Part shown: positions 15,691 to 23,242 of the stretch, one piece after another
How positions within the stretch are numbered: position 1 is the stretch's first letter
How the letters are laid out: each line of letters begins with the position of its first letter
The notes under the pieces: generated by a model
What the model was told of the DNA's origin: nothing
Seen by the model: only the letters and a program-made list of their open reading frames with translations
Databases searched by the model: none
Program-made: the position numbers and the translations under genes
Assembly (NCBI GenBank): GCA_031292055.1
Contig: JARLHV010000038.1
Coordinates: 1 to 64,000, forward strand
Reading direction: 5' to 3'
Length of the DNA stretch: 64,000 bases
Origin: Desulfosporosinus sp.
GTDB taxonomy: Bacteria; Bacillota; Desulfitobacteriia; Desulfitobacteriales; Desulfitobacteriaceae

Positions 15691-17601
15691 TCAATTGTGG
15701 ATCTTAGCATCATATTTTCTGAGAATAGAACAGATTTGACTAACAAATTCTTTTATTCGATACAACTCGCTCTCGCGACTGCCAGTCCTCCACGCCTTAC
15801 AGTAATCCATCAGCCAGTATTCTAGCTTACCAGCCAGTTCATATGGAGCATCCAGGGGATGTACATCCTGCCCATATTCACGATCTTTAATGACGAGTGT
15901 CAATTCCTGCATCAGTGCTACCCCTCGGGCAGCAAGATAATACTCCAACATTTCCTCTTGACGATCCGCATAAGAACCCATATTGTTCTGCTTGAGGCAA
16001 TTGAAAAGTTCAGCACACCGGATAACTGCTGTCTTAAGATGCTTTTCTGAAACCTGCATCATTTCTTCTTTAGCTTTTTCATACAGGCTGATTCCCGAAT
16101 CATTATAGGTCTGATTGTACACCTTATAATCCCTAAAAAATGCTAGATTGTTAAAAATAATTTTGTCTTGATGGGAAAGTTCCCGCAACAGTCCCACCAG
16201 ATCTTTCCCAGGATCTCCATATTCAACTAGAGAAATCGCTTGGTCTATGGAACTAAAACCCCTGTCGTCCTCCACGTTCCAGCCTTGAGCTGCACCATAA
16301 ATCATGCCCGGAATGGCGAGAGCTGGCATATTAATATGGCCACAATCCCCCCAGTCGGTATTTAAAAACCCTTCGGCATGATACCGATTACCCAACTTCG
16401 CCATCTCCCTGATGTTGCTAAAACTCATGTCATAGGCATTCACTAAACGGCTGTAACCAGATAGGCTAGGACATACATATTGCTTAAAGCCATTGTCGGG
16501 GAAAATTTTAACATTTTCTTCCTTAGCCCCATAATCGTAATACCAGTTAAGACAGGTTACCTGTGCGTTCAGTTTAGCCAGATGTTCGGGATGACTCTTC
16601 ACAATATCCCCCCAAATCATCACTTCTTTACCCTTGCTTTGGAGATATTCCACTAGTTTGTTGACATAACAAAGATACATCTCTGCGTAATCCATTTTCT
16701 GAGCCATGGAAGCACTTTTCCCCTTGCCCAAATCAAATGTTTCATCACAACAAATGTTTATTTTATTACTGCGAAACAAGGGCAGGTATTGGTCAAGAAT
16801 CCCTTTGATAAGTGTTAAGCTTTCGGGATCGGACACATTAATGATGTGATGTCTCATACGATGATACCAAGTGAAAGTCTCTCCCAACCCAGTATCCATT
16901 TCTCTATATTTACCAAAGCTCTCTGAACGGAGCAAATCATACAAATGTCCAAAGGTCGCTACGCAGGGAACCAGCTCAATGCTTCTTATATGACAGTAAC
17001 AATCCAACTCCAAAATTTCTTCTGGCGTAAAAGGGTCAGTCTGCGACCATATTTCCTCAAAGCCATCTAAGCGCAAACAGTTTTCCATATACAACTGCAG
17101 TTGATTGATCTTATACAGCGCCAACCGATCAACCAGCGCTTTCAGACTGTCCATAGTGGGGACCCTACCACGACTAACATCAAGCATATAGCCTCTGTTT
17201 GAATAGGATGGTTCATCGGCAATATCAACACAACCAATTTCCCCACGAAATATCTTGCATAGCTGAATCAGCGTCGCTGCCCCATACAGGAAACCGCGGT
17301 TAGAACAAGCAACAATGGTGATTTTATTTGGTTTCACTATCAGCCGGTAAGCTTCCTCTCCACTTTCTTTATTGTCAAATTGAAAATAGAGGCAATTTAC
17401 GCCCAGATTTCCTGAATATTGCAGCACTTTTTTAATGGGCAGTGTGATTGCAATAACCTTTCTTATTTCATGCTGTAACAGCTTTGCTGTTTCCAGATCT
17501 TTGTCATCCAGCTCCACATCTAACACAATGGTTGTATTGTGGTCTATCAAAAATAATCCATCCAGTGCTGTAATCATGCGTGGCAACGGTATTAAATACA
17601 T
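15691..17601 (-). CDS. Glycoside hydrolase family 20 (beta-N-acetylhexosaminidase-like)
   Basis: A 636-residue protein. Residues 1-130 resemble the GH20 N-terminal domain and residues 135-460 the catalytic barrel. The hallmark Asp-Glu pair is present (INICCDETFD, D286/E287), with GYMLDVSRGR and ATFGHLYDLL typical of the family. It would release N-acetylhexosamine from the non-reducing end of glycans. There is no signal peptide, so it acts in the cytoplasm, perhaps on imported peptidoglycan fragments (inference). The chosen ATG has AGAGGA six bases upstream; a 21-residue longer frame has none. It stands alone, directly upstream of the Spo0E-like gene on the same strand. Confidence 0.85.
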   Translation of the reverse strand: MYLIPLPRMITALDGLFLIDHNTTIVLDVELDDKDLETAKLLQHEIRKVIAITLPIKKVLQYSGNLGVNCLYFQFDNKESGEEAYRLIVKPNKITIVACSNRGFLYGAATLIQLCKIFRGEIGCVDIADEPSYSNRGYMLDVSRGRVPTMDSLKALVDRLALYKINQLQLYMENCLRLDGFEEIWSQTDPFTPEEILELDCYCHIRSIELVPCVATFGHLYDLLRSESFGKYREMDTGLGETFTWYHRMRHHIINVSDPESLTLIKGILDQYLPLFRSNKINICCDETFDLGKGKSASMAQKMDYAEMYLCYVNKLVEYLQSKGKEVMIWGDIVKSHPEHLAKLNAQVTCLNWYYDYGAKEENVKIFPDNGFKQYVCPSLSGYSRLVNAYDMSFSNIREMAKLGNRYHAEGFLNTDWGDCGHINMPALAIPGMIYGAAQGWNVEDDRGFSSIDQAISLVEYGDPGKDLVGLLRELSHQDKIIFNNLAFFRDYKVYNQTYNDSGISLYEKAKEEMMQVSEKHLKTAVIRCAELFNCLKQNNMGSYADRQEEMLEYYLAARGVALMQELTLVIKDREYGQDVHPLDAPYELAGKLEYWLMDYCKAWRTGSRESELYRIKEFVSQICSILRKYDAKIHN

Positions 17602-17928
17602 GCTAGTTCCTCTTTTCTTGTTCGGTGATGCGCTACTTACTTTTCTTACTTTATAGCTCGTCACACGTAAATTGCCTGATCTGCACTGTGTTCTGTCTAC
17701 TGTTATTTTGCCTTCCTAAGTCATTCTATATAATTCTTCATTAATAAGTCGTATCCTCTTTTGAGTATTCAGACAGACGATATTCGGATTCTATCTCTTA
17801 TCACTCAACACACAGATTAATGGCAAATTTGCTAGTTCGAGCCTAGAAAATTACGTATAACTTTTTCAAATTATCCCGCTTAATCTTGTAAATTATTTCT
17901 TAAAATAATAAAATTACAAATTTTATGG

Positions 17929-17934
17929 TATACT
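17929..17934 (+). promoter_or_regulatory. Extended -10 promoter of rplY/ctc gene
   Basis: TGGTATACT gives an extended -10 (TGn-TATACT) about 90 bases before the start codon. The upstream -35 region is AT-rich and weak. The rest of 17602-18022 shows no gene. Confidence 0.45.
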
Positions 17935-17970
17935 ATGTCATATGCCGACTAGATGCTAGCTAGCCTTCAA

Positions 17971-17997
17971 TATAAAGTCATCGCTAATGACTTTATA
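17971..17997 (+). promoter_or_regulatory. Leader hairpin upstream of rplY/ctc
   Basis: TATAAAGTCAT and ATGACTTTATA form a perfect 11-bp stem with a five-base loop, ending 25 bases before the start codon and close to the ribosome site. It may affect translation or mRNA stability. Confidence 0.4.
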
Positions 17998-18022
17998 GGC
18001 ATAATAAAGGAGTGAGTTCTCA

Positions 18023-18631
18023 ATGGAAGAAACTATTTTAAACGCAGTCACAAGGACTATGCAACCTAAGCAATGTAGAGAAGCTGGCTTTACACCCGGC
18101 GTGCTTTATGGCGATAGTGTTACAAATGCTATTACCGTTCAATTTGAAACAGCAACTCTAAAAAAAGTAATTGCTACACATGGGTCGAATGCAAAAGTAT
18201 GGGTAAACTATGGTGATAACAAGAAATTCGGATTTATTAAAGAAGTTCAAAGGAATCCTGTTTCAGCAAAAGTCATTCATATTGACGTATTCCTTGTCTC
18301 TCAAGATCATGAGGTAAAAATGCAGATCCCTATCACCTTTGAAGGTCGGGATAGTTTGGATAACATGATTTTACAAATTCACAAATCTGAAATTGAGGTT
18401 TTTGGAAAAGCTGCTTTAATGCCTGAAACAGTCGTTGTTGACGTATCATCAATGGCGTTAGGCGATACAATTACTGCTCAGAATTTTACTTTAGACAACC
18501 AAATAAAAATCACCGACAGCGAAAACGAAGTCTATGGAATTATGGCCCCTCTTAGAGAGTTAGAAGAAGAACCCGAAACTGTCGTTCCAGAGGCTGCGGC
18601 ACCTGAAGCTGAAGCTGAAATTAAGAGCTAA
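18023..18631 (+). CDS. rplY: 50S ribosomal protein L25 / general stress protein Ctc
   Basis: A 202-residue long-form L25 (Ctc). Residues 1-95 are the 5S rRNA-binding domain (REAGFTPGVLYG, GFIKEVQRNPVSAKVIHIDV) and residues 100-185 the C-terminal TL5 domain (IPITFEGRD, VDVSSMALGDTI), followed by an acidic Ala/Glu-rich tail usual in this form. It binds 5S rRNA in the large subunit; in Bacillus, Ctc is stress-induced. ATG start with AAAGGAG ten bases upstream. It is transcribed alone, with a hairpin in its leader. Confidence 0.92.
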   Translation: MEETILNAVTRTMQPKQCREAGFTPGVLYGDSVTNAITVQFETATLKKVIATHGSNAKVWVNYGDNKKFGFIKEVQRNPVSAKVIHIDVFLVSQDHEVKMQIPITFEGRDSLDNMILQIHKSEIEVFGKAALMPETVVVDVSSMALGDTITAQNFTLDNQIKITDSENEVYGIMAPLRELEEEPETVVPEAAAPEAEAEIKS

Positions 18632-18676
18632 GCCGTAAGCAAAGGAAAGTCTATTCATTTCAAGGTAAAGGAACAA

Positions 18677-18717
18677 AATTTAAACAAGGTAGTCATCTCG
18701 ACTACCTTGTTTAAATT
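18677..18717. terminator. Bidirectional terminator
   Basis: A perfect 17-bp stem (AATTTAAACAAGGTAGT and its complement) with a seven-base loop between the converging rplY and DUF1540 genes. TTTTG follows on the minus strand. Confidence 0.75.
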
Positions 18718-18719
18718 CA

Positions 18720-18878
18720 TTATCTATTTTCGAATGTTGTACAAGCTGTGCCATCACTCGTTCTGGCAACTCCATCACCCATTGTATTCACTTCCAAGGC
18801 ATCTGCATGGCAGGAACGGTTTTTGTTATAAGAACAGTTTTCGACACCGCATTTCACTCTCATACGAGGTGATTCCAT
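18720..18878 (-). CDS. DUF1540 small Cys-motif protein
   Basis: A 52-residue protein with the DUF1540 pattern: VKCGVENCSYNKN, then a single Cys (SCHADALEV) and the ending SDGTACTTF. The four Cys (residues 10, 15, 23, 46) are spaced as in that family, which is common in spore-forming clostridia and presumed to bind metal; function is unknown. The ATG start has GGTGGTG seven bases upstream. It converges on rplY and shares its terminator. A plus-strand frame of 80 codons over the same bases is a shadow. Confidence 0.8.
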   Translation of the reverse strand: MESPRMRVKCGVENCSYNKNRSCHADALEVNTMGDGVARTSDGTACTTFENR

Positions 18879-19012
18879 CTTTTTTCACCACCCTTCAGTT
18901 CACTTATATTATGTTCAGTATTTACAGAGATAAATCGCAGCTTTTCTGATCAATTATTTCCAATCACAACATTTATTATTTACCTGGAAATTACTATTTT
19001 AATTCAAATTTT

Positions 19013-19306
19013 TCATACTACTGTAAAGCGCACTTCAACATTGTTCTTAGCTTCAATCAGCAAGCATACATCTTCATCTTTTGGTTTATAATTAACAGCA
19101 ATGACATCGTTCATATTAATCCAAAAAACTCTCATGTCAGCCCCCCATACAGAAACCTTATCATCTGCCACATCAATAGTTTCTACAACGCCAAAATCCA
19201 CGCTGCATTCTACGACACAACAAACTTCTATGCATTTCAAATTTTTGCCCATGAATTTCTCATTAAGGAATTTCACAAATTCAATTTTTGCTGTTAAGGT
19301 TAACAT
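19013..19306 (-). CDS. Hypothetical 97-residue protein
   Basis: A small soluble protein, predicted mostly beta with alternating hydrophobic residues (VECSVDFGVVETIDV, DKVSVWGADMRVFWINM, NNVEVRFTVV), containing a CIEVCCVVEC stretch with four Cys in ten residues. I know no family. The ATG start has GGGGAG eight bases upstream. Single gene. Confidence 0.6.
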   Translation of the reverse strand: MLTLTAKIEFVKFLNEKFMGKNLKCIEVCCVVECSVDFGVVETIDVADDKVSVWGADMRVFWINMNDVIAVNYKPKDEDVCLLIEAKNNVEVRFTVV

Positions 19307-19501
19307 TCAACATTCTCCCCTATCATTCTGATTCTAACTATATAATTCGACAAATAATTACCGTTCCCTTTTTATCTAAGTTTAACATCCCATATTGTTC
19401 TTTTTCATCCTATCTTTGCCTGTATTTCAGTCTCTCATAGTTGCTCTATTCCCTTCACTGAGATAGGCCTTATTTATTTTATTATAATTATACACAATAA
19501 C

Positions 19502-19530
19502 CTGACATTATACACGTTGTCGTGTATAAT
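19502..19530 (+). promoter_or_regulatory. Promoter with embedded 10-bp dyad operator
   Basis: CTGACA, 17 bases, TATAAT: a near-consensus sigma-A promoter. A perfect dyad, ATTATACACG-TTGT-CGTGTATAAT (19507-19530), fills the spacer and covers the -10 box, an arrangement typical of a repressor site. It drives the two-gene unit at 19584-20174. Confidence 0.75.
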
Positions 19531-19583
19531 TATATGGAGATCAAGGTTTGATAGGATCAACTAATAATGAAGGAGGATTTCCG

Positions 19584-19916
19584 ATGCAGTGTACTCTCGA
19601 ACAGCAAGAGCGGGTAAACCAAATGAAAGCTAAGGCACAAGCAAATACGAAACAGATTCTGGACTTTGTACTCACTTACCCTAAAGTATGGTTTTATATA
19701 GTTACTGACGATAACCTGCGTGTATCAGTTGAAAATGTTTCAGCTAAACAGAACGGCTTTGGGGTAATTATTTTTACTGATACCTTTAAGGCTGAACTTA
19801 AGCTACACAGAGTCGATCTGAAGCAAGAAGAACTTGATCCCACTACTTACAGTTTAAACCTCATTGACGCCTTCACTGAGAAACCCATTGGTTCATTAAC
19901 TGGATTCTTGAAATGA
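19584..19916 (+). CDS. Hypothetical 110-residue protein
   Basis: A soluble protein of unknown family: a helical N-terminus (QQERVNQMKAKAQANTKQIL) followed by a beta-rich part (VWFYIVTDDNLRVSVENV, GFGVIIFTDTFKAELKLHRV). The start is the ATG preceded by AAGGAGG at good distance; the longer frame upstream ignores that site. It is co-transcribed with the HTH gene 12 bases downstream, under an operator-controlled promoter. The arrangement resembles small autoregulated gene pairs, but no toxin motif is visible. Confidence 0.65.
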   Translation: MQCTLEQQERVNQMKAKAQANTKQILDFVLTYPKVWFYIVTDDNLRVSVENVSAKQNGFGVIIFTDTFKAELKLHRVDLKQEELDPTTYSLNLIDAFTEKPIGSLTGFLK

Positions 19917-19928
19917 GGAATGCGCATT

Positions 19929-20174
19929 ATGGCCGAGAAAGAAGAACGCATTTTATTTACTGACGTATTATCCTGCCCTGAAGCTGCTCAAGCGTGGGGC
20001 ATAACGGAAGATAAAATTAAGCGCTATGCCCGCGAGGGTCGATTTCTTTCTTCAGAAGCTCGACAGACGGGCAAGTACTGGATTATCACTAAGCAAGGGA
20101 TGCGTCGACTTTTCGGTAATGCGCCTGCTCCAAGAATCCTTTCACCGTCCTTTTCTAAATCCTCCACTAGCTAA
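19929..20174 (+). CDS. Small helix-turn-helix protein
   Basis: An 81-residue protein with an MerR/excisionase-like helix-turn-helix: LSCPEAAQAWGITEDKIKRY, then the basic wing REGRFLSSEARQTGKYW. It would bind DNA and is the natural candidate to act on the dyad in the promoter of its own operon. The ATG chosen has GAGG ten bases upstream; an ATG nine bases earlier abuts that site. It follows its partner gene closely. The last codons lie in the terminator stem. Confidence 0.7.
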   Translation: MAEKEERILFTDVLSCPEAAQAWGITEDKIKRYAREGRFLSSEARQTGKYWIITKQGMRRLFGNAPAPRILSPSFSKSSTS

Positions 20175-20192
20175 ACTAGTAGAGGATTTTTT
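20159..20192 (+). terminator. Rho-independent terminator
   Basis: ATCCTCCACTAG pairs with CTAGTAGAGGAT (one mismatch) and is followed by T residues. It overlaps the 3' end of the HTH gene. Confidence 0.8.
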
Positions 20193-20210
20193 GTTCACAT
20201 GATTGGGCGG

Positions 20211-20765
20211 CTAATTTCGCACTTTCTCTTTCCTAGTACGCCCGTATGCTGCCCAACCGAACAGCATAGCTGCTATAATAATAAAGGCTGGGTGAATATC
20301 GACTAAGTAAAGCAACGCCACAGTCACAACCGCAATCCCCCATGAACTATAGCCTGGGAAAGATTTCTTGCCCATGTCATAAGCAGTTTGAGCTACGAGA
20401 ATCACTACGACAGGGCGAACGGCCATGAGCATCGCTTTGAGTTCTGGGGAATTGGAGTGTTTCACAATGAGACTACCTAAAAGAACTACGATGAATACTG
20501 TGGGAACGACTGTCCCAAGCAAGGCGGCTAAAACGCCCAACCATCCAGCCACCTTATAGCCGATATAGGCCGCCAGTATTGTAGCGATAGGACCGGGTAA
20601 AGCGTTACCTATAGCTAAAGCATCTGCAAACTCTTCATTGTCCAACCACTGATATCGATCTACTGTTTCAACTTTAATAAGCGGAACAAGCGAAGGCCCC
20701 CCGCCAAAGCCGAGGTTTGAAGCACGAGTAAAGGCAATAAATAGGTCCCAAAGTTTTTTAAGCAA
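20211..20765 (-). CDS. Chromate transporter, short form (second subunit)
   Basis: A 184-residue membrane protein of the CHR family, half the size of a classic ChrA. It has the diagnostic RASNLGFGGGPSLVPL near the N-terminus and ALAIGNALPGPIATILAAYI, with about five membrane segments. Short CHR proteins act as pairs; the partner lies immediately upstream. They export chromate or, in other cases, other anions. TTG start: GGAG lies nine bases upstream, while a TTG three codons earlier touches that site. Confidence 0.88.
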   Translation of the reverse strand: MLKKLWDLFIAFTRASNLGFGGGPSLVPLIKVETVDRYQWLDNEEFADALAIGNALPGPIATILAAYIGYKVAGWLGVLAALLGTVVPTVFIVVLLGSLIVKHSNSPELKAMLMAVRPVVVILVAQTAYDMGKKSFPGYSSWGIAVVTVALLYLVDIHPAFIIIAAMLFGWAAYGRTRKEKVRN

Positions 20766-20812
20766 GAAAATCAACTCCTTTTATATAATTCACTTTGATG
20801 TGACACGCTAAA

Positions 20813-21343
20813 TTAGCGAAAAACTAACAACCCAAATACCATAGATATTGCGATAATCAGAGCGGGATGAAGCTTCAACCAGTTAAGTGAAACCACGGTC
20901 GCTAACGCAACGCCCCAAGTCATTAGGTTCGGAAAAGAACCACTCCCCATCTCGAAGGCAGTCTGCGCTATTAAAACTATAACTACTGGACGTACGCCTT
21001 TTAACATTCCTTTTAAAATTGGGGAATTCGTATACTTTCTTAAAAAACCCATCAATAAAACCACAGCGAGGACCGTAGGTAGGATCGTACCAATTAATGC
21101 CACTAAGACTCCTAACCATCCAGACACTTGATAACCAACATATCCTGCTAATTTTGTAGCTATTGGGCCAGGCAAAGCATTTCCAACGGCGAGCGCATCG
21201 GCAAATTGAGCGTTGGTCAACCAGTGATACCTTTCCACAACTTCAATCTTAATGAGAGGAATGACTGCAGGGCCACCGCCAAAGCCAAGGTTACTGGCCC
21301 TTGTGAAAGCCATGAACAAATCCCAGAGTTGTGTGAAAAACAC
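20813..21343 (-). CDS. Chromate transporter, short form (first subunit)
   Basis: A 176-residue CHR-family membrane protein, clearly similar to its neighbour (RASNLGFGGGPAVIPL, ALAVGNALPGPIATKLAGYV). The tandem copies probably arose by duplication and form a heterodimer equivalent to two-domain ChrA. GTG start with AGGAGG nine bases upstream. A large palindrome upstream, repeated at the GntR gene promoter, suggests control by that regulator. Confidence 0.88.
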   Translation of the reverse strand: MFFTQLWDLFMAFTRASNLGFGGGPAVIPLIKIEVVERYHWLTNAQFADALAVGNALPGPIATKLAGYVGYQVSGWLGVLVALIGTILPTVLAVVLLMGFLRKYTNSPILKGMLKGVRPVVIVLIAQTAFEMGSGSFPNLMTWGVALATVVSLNWLKLHPALIIAISMVFGLLVFR

Positions 21344-21501
21344 AGTATCAATCCTCCTACCTTTTTAATTTAATATCACATTCAAACCTCCACCAGCATA
21401 AATCCCCTGTTTTTCTGATTACAAACAGAAATTCACCCCCTCAATTCCCTATGATGGCTTGTTTCAACAGTACCTATTGATCGTTCAATAAGCATATTGA
21501 T

Positions 21502-21536
21502 TTATTATTTTGGTATACGGTATACCAAAATAATAA
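21502..21536. promoter_or_regulatory. 35-bp palindrome, probable GntR operator of chr genes
   Basis: Two perfect 17-base arms (TTATTATTTTGGTATAC and complement) around one central base. The inner TGGTATAC-N-GTATACCA is a GntR/FadR-type operator and recurs upstream of the GntR gene. Confidence 0.75.
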
Positions 21537-21579
21537 ATAACTTACCTTAAAGTATTCGATAAAAGGATCTTAATTCGCG

Positions 21580-22257
21580 TCATTTGTCCCAAAAAGTCAT
21601 TTCTAAAAACGCTTTGTTGGAATTTTCAACGTGTTTTTTCGCAGCGGCATCTGCCCTGGAGCTATCGTGACTTCGCAGAGCCTCAATGATCTCCTGGTGT
21701 TCCTCCCACGCCTCTTCCGGCCGGCCAGGTTTAGAATAGGCTACTTGAGTAAACTTAGTAATGTATTCCCGCAATGTATCCAGAAAATTATATAAGCGTG
21801 GGCTTTCGGCAGCTCTATAGATTATCTCATGAAACTTATCGTTCAGTTGGTTAGACTTTTTGAAGTTTCCCTTTCCGTGTTCATCTGAAATCTGCTTAGC
21901 TAGTGATTCCAAACGTTCTAATTCCCGGGGCTTAATTTTGGTGGCTGTAATACTGCAAATAAGTGCTTCCAATGACGTTCTGATGACTAGAATCTCGACA
22001 ATATCTGCCCTAGTGAATCCAGAAACCACTACCCCTTTACGTGGAATATGAGTTACCAATCTTTCCAATTCGAGCTTGCGTATTGCTTCACGTACAGGAG
22101 TCCGGCTGACTCCCAACTGTTCTGCGATATTGCGTTCCACAAGTCTCTGCCCAGGCTCCAGCTTTTTATCAAGGATGGCATTTCTTAGAATTGAGAATAC
22201 TGAATCTCGAATATGCCCCATATCATCATATTCAATAGGCGAAAATTGATGTGCCAC
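21580..22257 (-). CDS. GntR-family regulator (FadR subfamily, FCD domain)
   Basis: A 225-residue regulator. Residues 12-75 form the GntR winged helix (AILDKKLEPGQRLVERNIAE, QLGVSRTPVREAIRKLELER), and residues 85-220 a helical FCD ligand domain (VIRTSLEALICSITATKI, LNDKFHEIIYRAAESPRLY). FCD regulators sense organic acids, often with a metal. GTG start with GGAG upstream. Operators with the same core lie upstream of this gene and upstream of the chromate transporter pair behind it, so it probably controls both. Confidence 0.88.
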   Translation of the reverse strand: MAHQFSPIEYDDMGHIRDSVFSILRNAILDKKLEPGQRLVERNIAEQLGVSRTPVREAIRKLELERLVTHIPRKGVVVSGFTRADIVEILVIRTSLEALICSITATKIKPRELERLESLAKQISDEHGKGNFKKSNQLNDKFHEIIYRAAESPRLYNFLDTLREYITKFTQVAYSKPGRPEEAWEEHQEIIEALRSHDSSRADAAAKKHVENSNKAFLEMTFWDK

Positions 22258-22336
22258 TTACCTTCTCCTCTCAAAAATTTATACTATTTATTTTCAATAA
22301 TTATAATTCTTCATTAGCATAAAGGCAAGTGAAAAA

Positions 22337-22353
22337 TGGTATACCGTATTCCA
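22337..22353 (-). promoter_or_regulatory. GntR operator upstream of its own gene
   Basis: TGGTATACCGTATTCCA, differing at two positions from the core palindrome at the chr promoter. It lies about 80 bases before the GntR start and suggests autoregulation. Confidence 0.6.
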
Positions 22354-22360
22354 AAAATAC

Positions 22361-22389
22361 AAAAAAAGAGAGCCCGCGATTGAGCTCTC
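22361..22389 (-). terminator. Rho-independent terminator
   Basis: GAGAGC/GCTCTC stem around a ten-base loop followed on the minus strand by seven T residues, after the HesB-like gene. Confidence 0.8.
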
Positions 22390-22405
22390 CTTCTTTTCTA
22401 CTATA

Positions 22406-22744
22406 TTAGCAAGTTCCACAACTACCGCAACAACCATCGCCGCAGCCTCCGCCATTATCAGCCTTTGGCGTACGTATTTCGAAACCACCACCATCATTTG
22501 ACTCAATATAGTCAACGATGGCTCCCTCTAAATAATTTGTCAATTTTTTATCTATAATCACCGAAACGCCATGTTCTTGATCAAGAATATCTTCATCTGT
22601 TTTTGACTCCTCCAGAGCTATGCCAAAATTCGGCCCACTACAGCCAACTCCTGCAAGATAGAGACGAAGCAATGCATCTTCTTTATTTTGAGCTTTGAGC
22701 ACGTCTTTAATTTTCTGAGCTGCGAGTTCTGTAATCTTTATCAT
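22406..22744 (-). CDS. HesB/IscA-like protein with Cys-rich C-terminal tail
   Basis: A 112-residue A-type iron-sulfur carrier relative: MIKITELAAQKIKDVL, then GVGCSGPNFGIAL with the first conserved Cys at residue 35. The usual C-terminal CxC is replaced by a Gly/Cys tail GGGCGDGCCGSCGTC (Cys 101, 105, 106, 109, 112). This matches the group annotated as HesB-like (seleno)proteins, some of which carry selenocysteine; this copy uses Cys only. It could bind an Fe-S cluster or another metal. The ATG start has AAAGGAG upstream; the longer frame does not. Confidence 0.8.
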   Translation of the reverse strand: MIKITELAAQKIKDVLKAQNKEDALLRLYLAGVGCSGPNFGIALEESKTDEDILDQEHGVSVIIDKKLTNYLEGAIVDYIESNDGGGFEIRTPKADNGGGCGDGCCGSCGTC

Positions 22745-22985
22745 TCTATTGTCACTCCTTTTCTTCAAATATTCTTCGAACATTATATAATTGTAATACA
22801 CTTTTTACTTTTTATCAAGACACTATAAATTGTATATTGAAGAAAATCTGGCTATCGACAAGCCTTCAGGCCCCATCGGCAACCTCAGTCATAAGGATAG
22901 AGCGGCCACGGCTTAAACAGTACTATTAAAGTTAGAGCGCCGCCAAAAATGACTTGTGCACCGTGATGACGAACTTTTGGTAGTT

Positions 22986-23060
22986 TGGTAGCCCCAAGGG
23001 GAATCGAACCCCTGATTTCGCCTTGAGAAGGCGACGTCTTAGCCGCTTGACCATGGGGCC
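22986..23060 (-). tRNA. tRNA-Glu (CTC)
   Basis: A 75-base cloverleaf beginning GGCCCCATGGTCAAGCGGCT, with anticodon loop TTCTCAA (anticodon CTC), T arm GGGGTTCGATTCCCC and encoded CCA. It lies eight bases downstream of tRNA-Gln, and both follow gltX on the same strand. Confidence 0.93.
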
Positions 23061-23068
23061 TAGTTGTT

Positions 23069-23142
23069 TGGCTCCGGGACTAGGATTCGAACCCAGGCTA
23101 CATGCTCCAGAAACACATGTGCTACCACTACACCATCCCGGA
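23069..23142 (-). tRNA. tRNA-Gln (CTG)
   Basis: A 74-base cloverleaf: acceptor TCCGGGA/TCCCGGA, D arm GTGT/GCAC, anticodon loop TTCTGGA (anticodon CTG), T arm CTGGGTTCGAATCCTAG and encoded CCA. The anticodon stem has several G-U pairs. It sits between gltX and tRNA-Glu. Confidence 0.85.
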
Positions 23143-23242
23143 CTACTGACTGCCTTTAAAATAGCAATCATCACCAAATAAATATGATAAACCATATAAT
23201 TTAGCTTATACAGTGTATTATAATCCTTTTGTAACTCAAAAG

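Noticed and set aside
18707..18949. 80-codon plus-strand frame
   Set aside because: It overlaps the DUF1540 gene on the other strand, which has a real motif and ribosome site.
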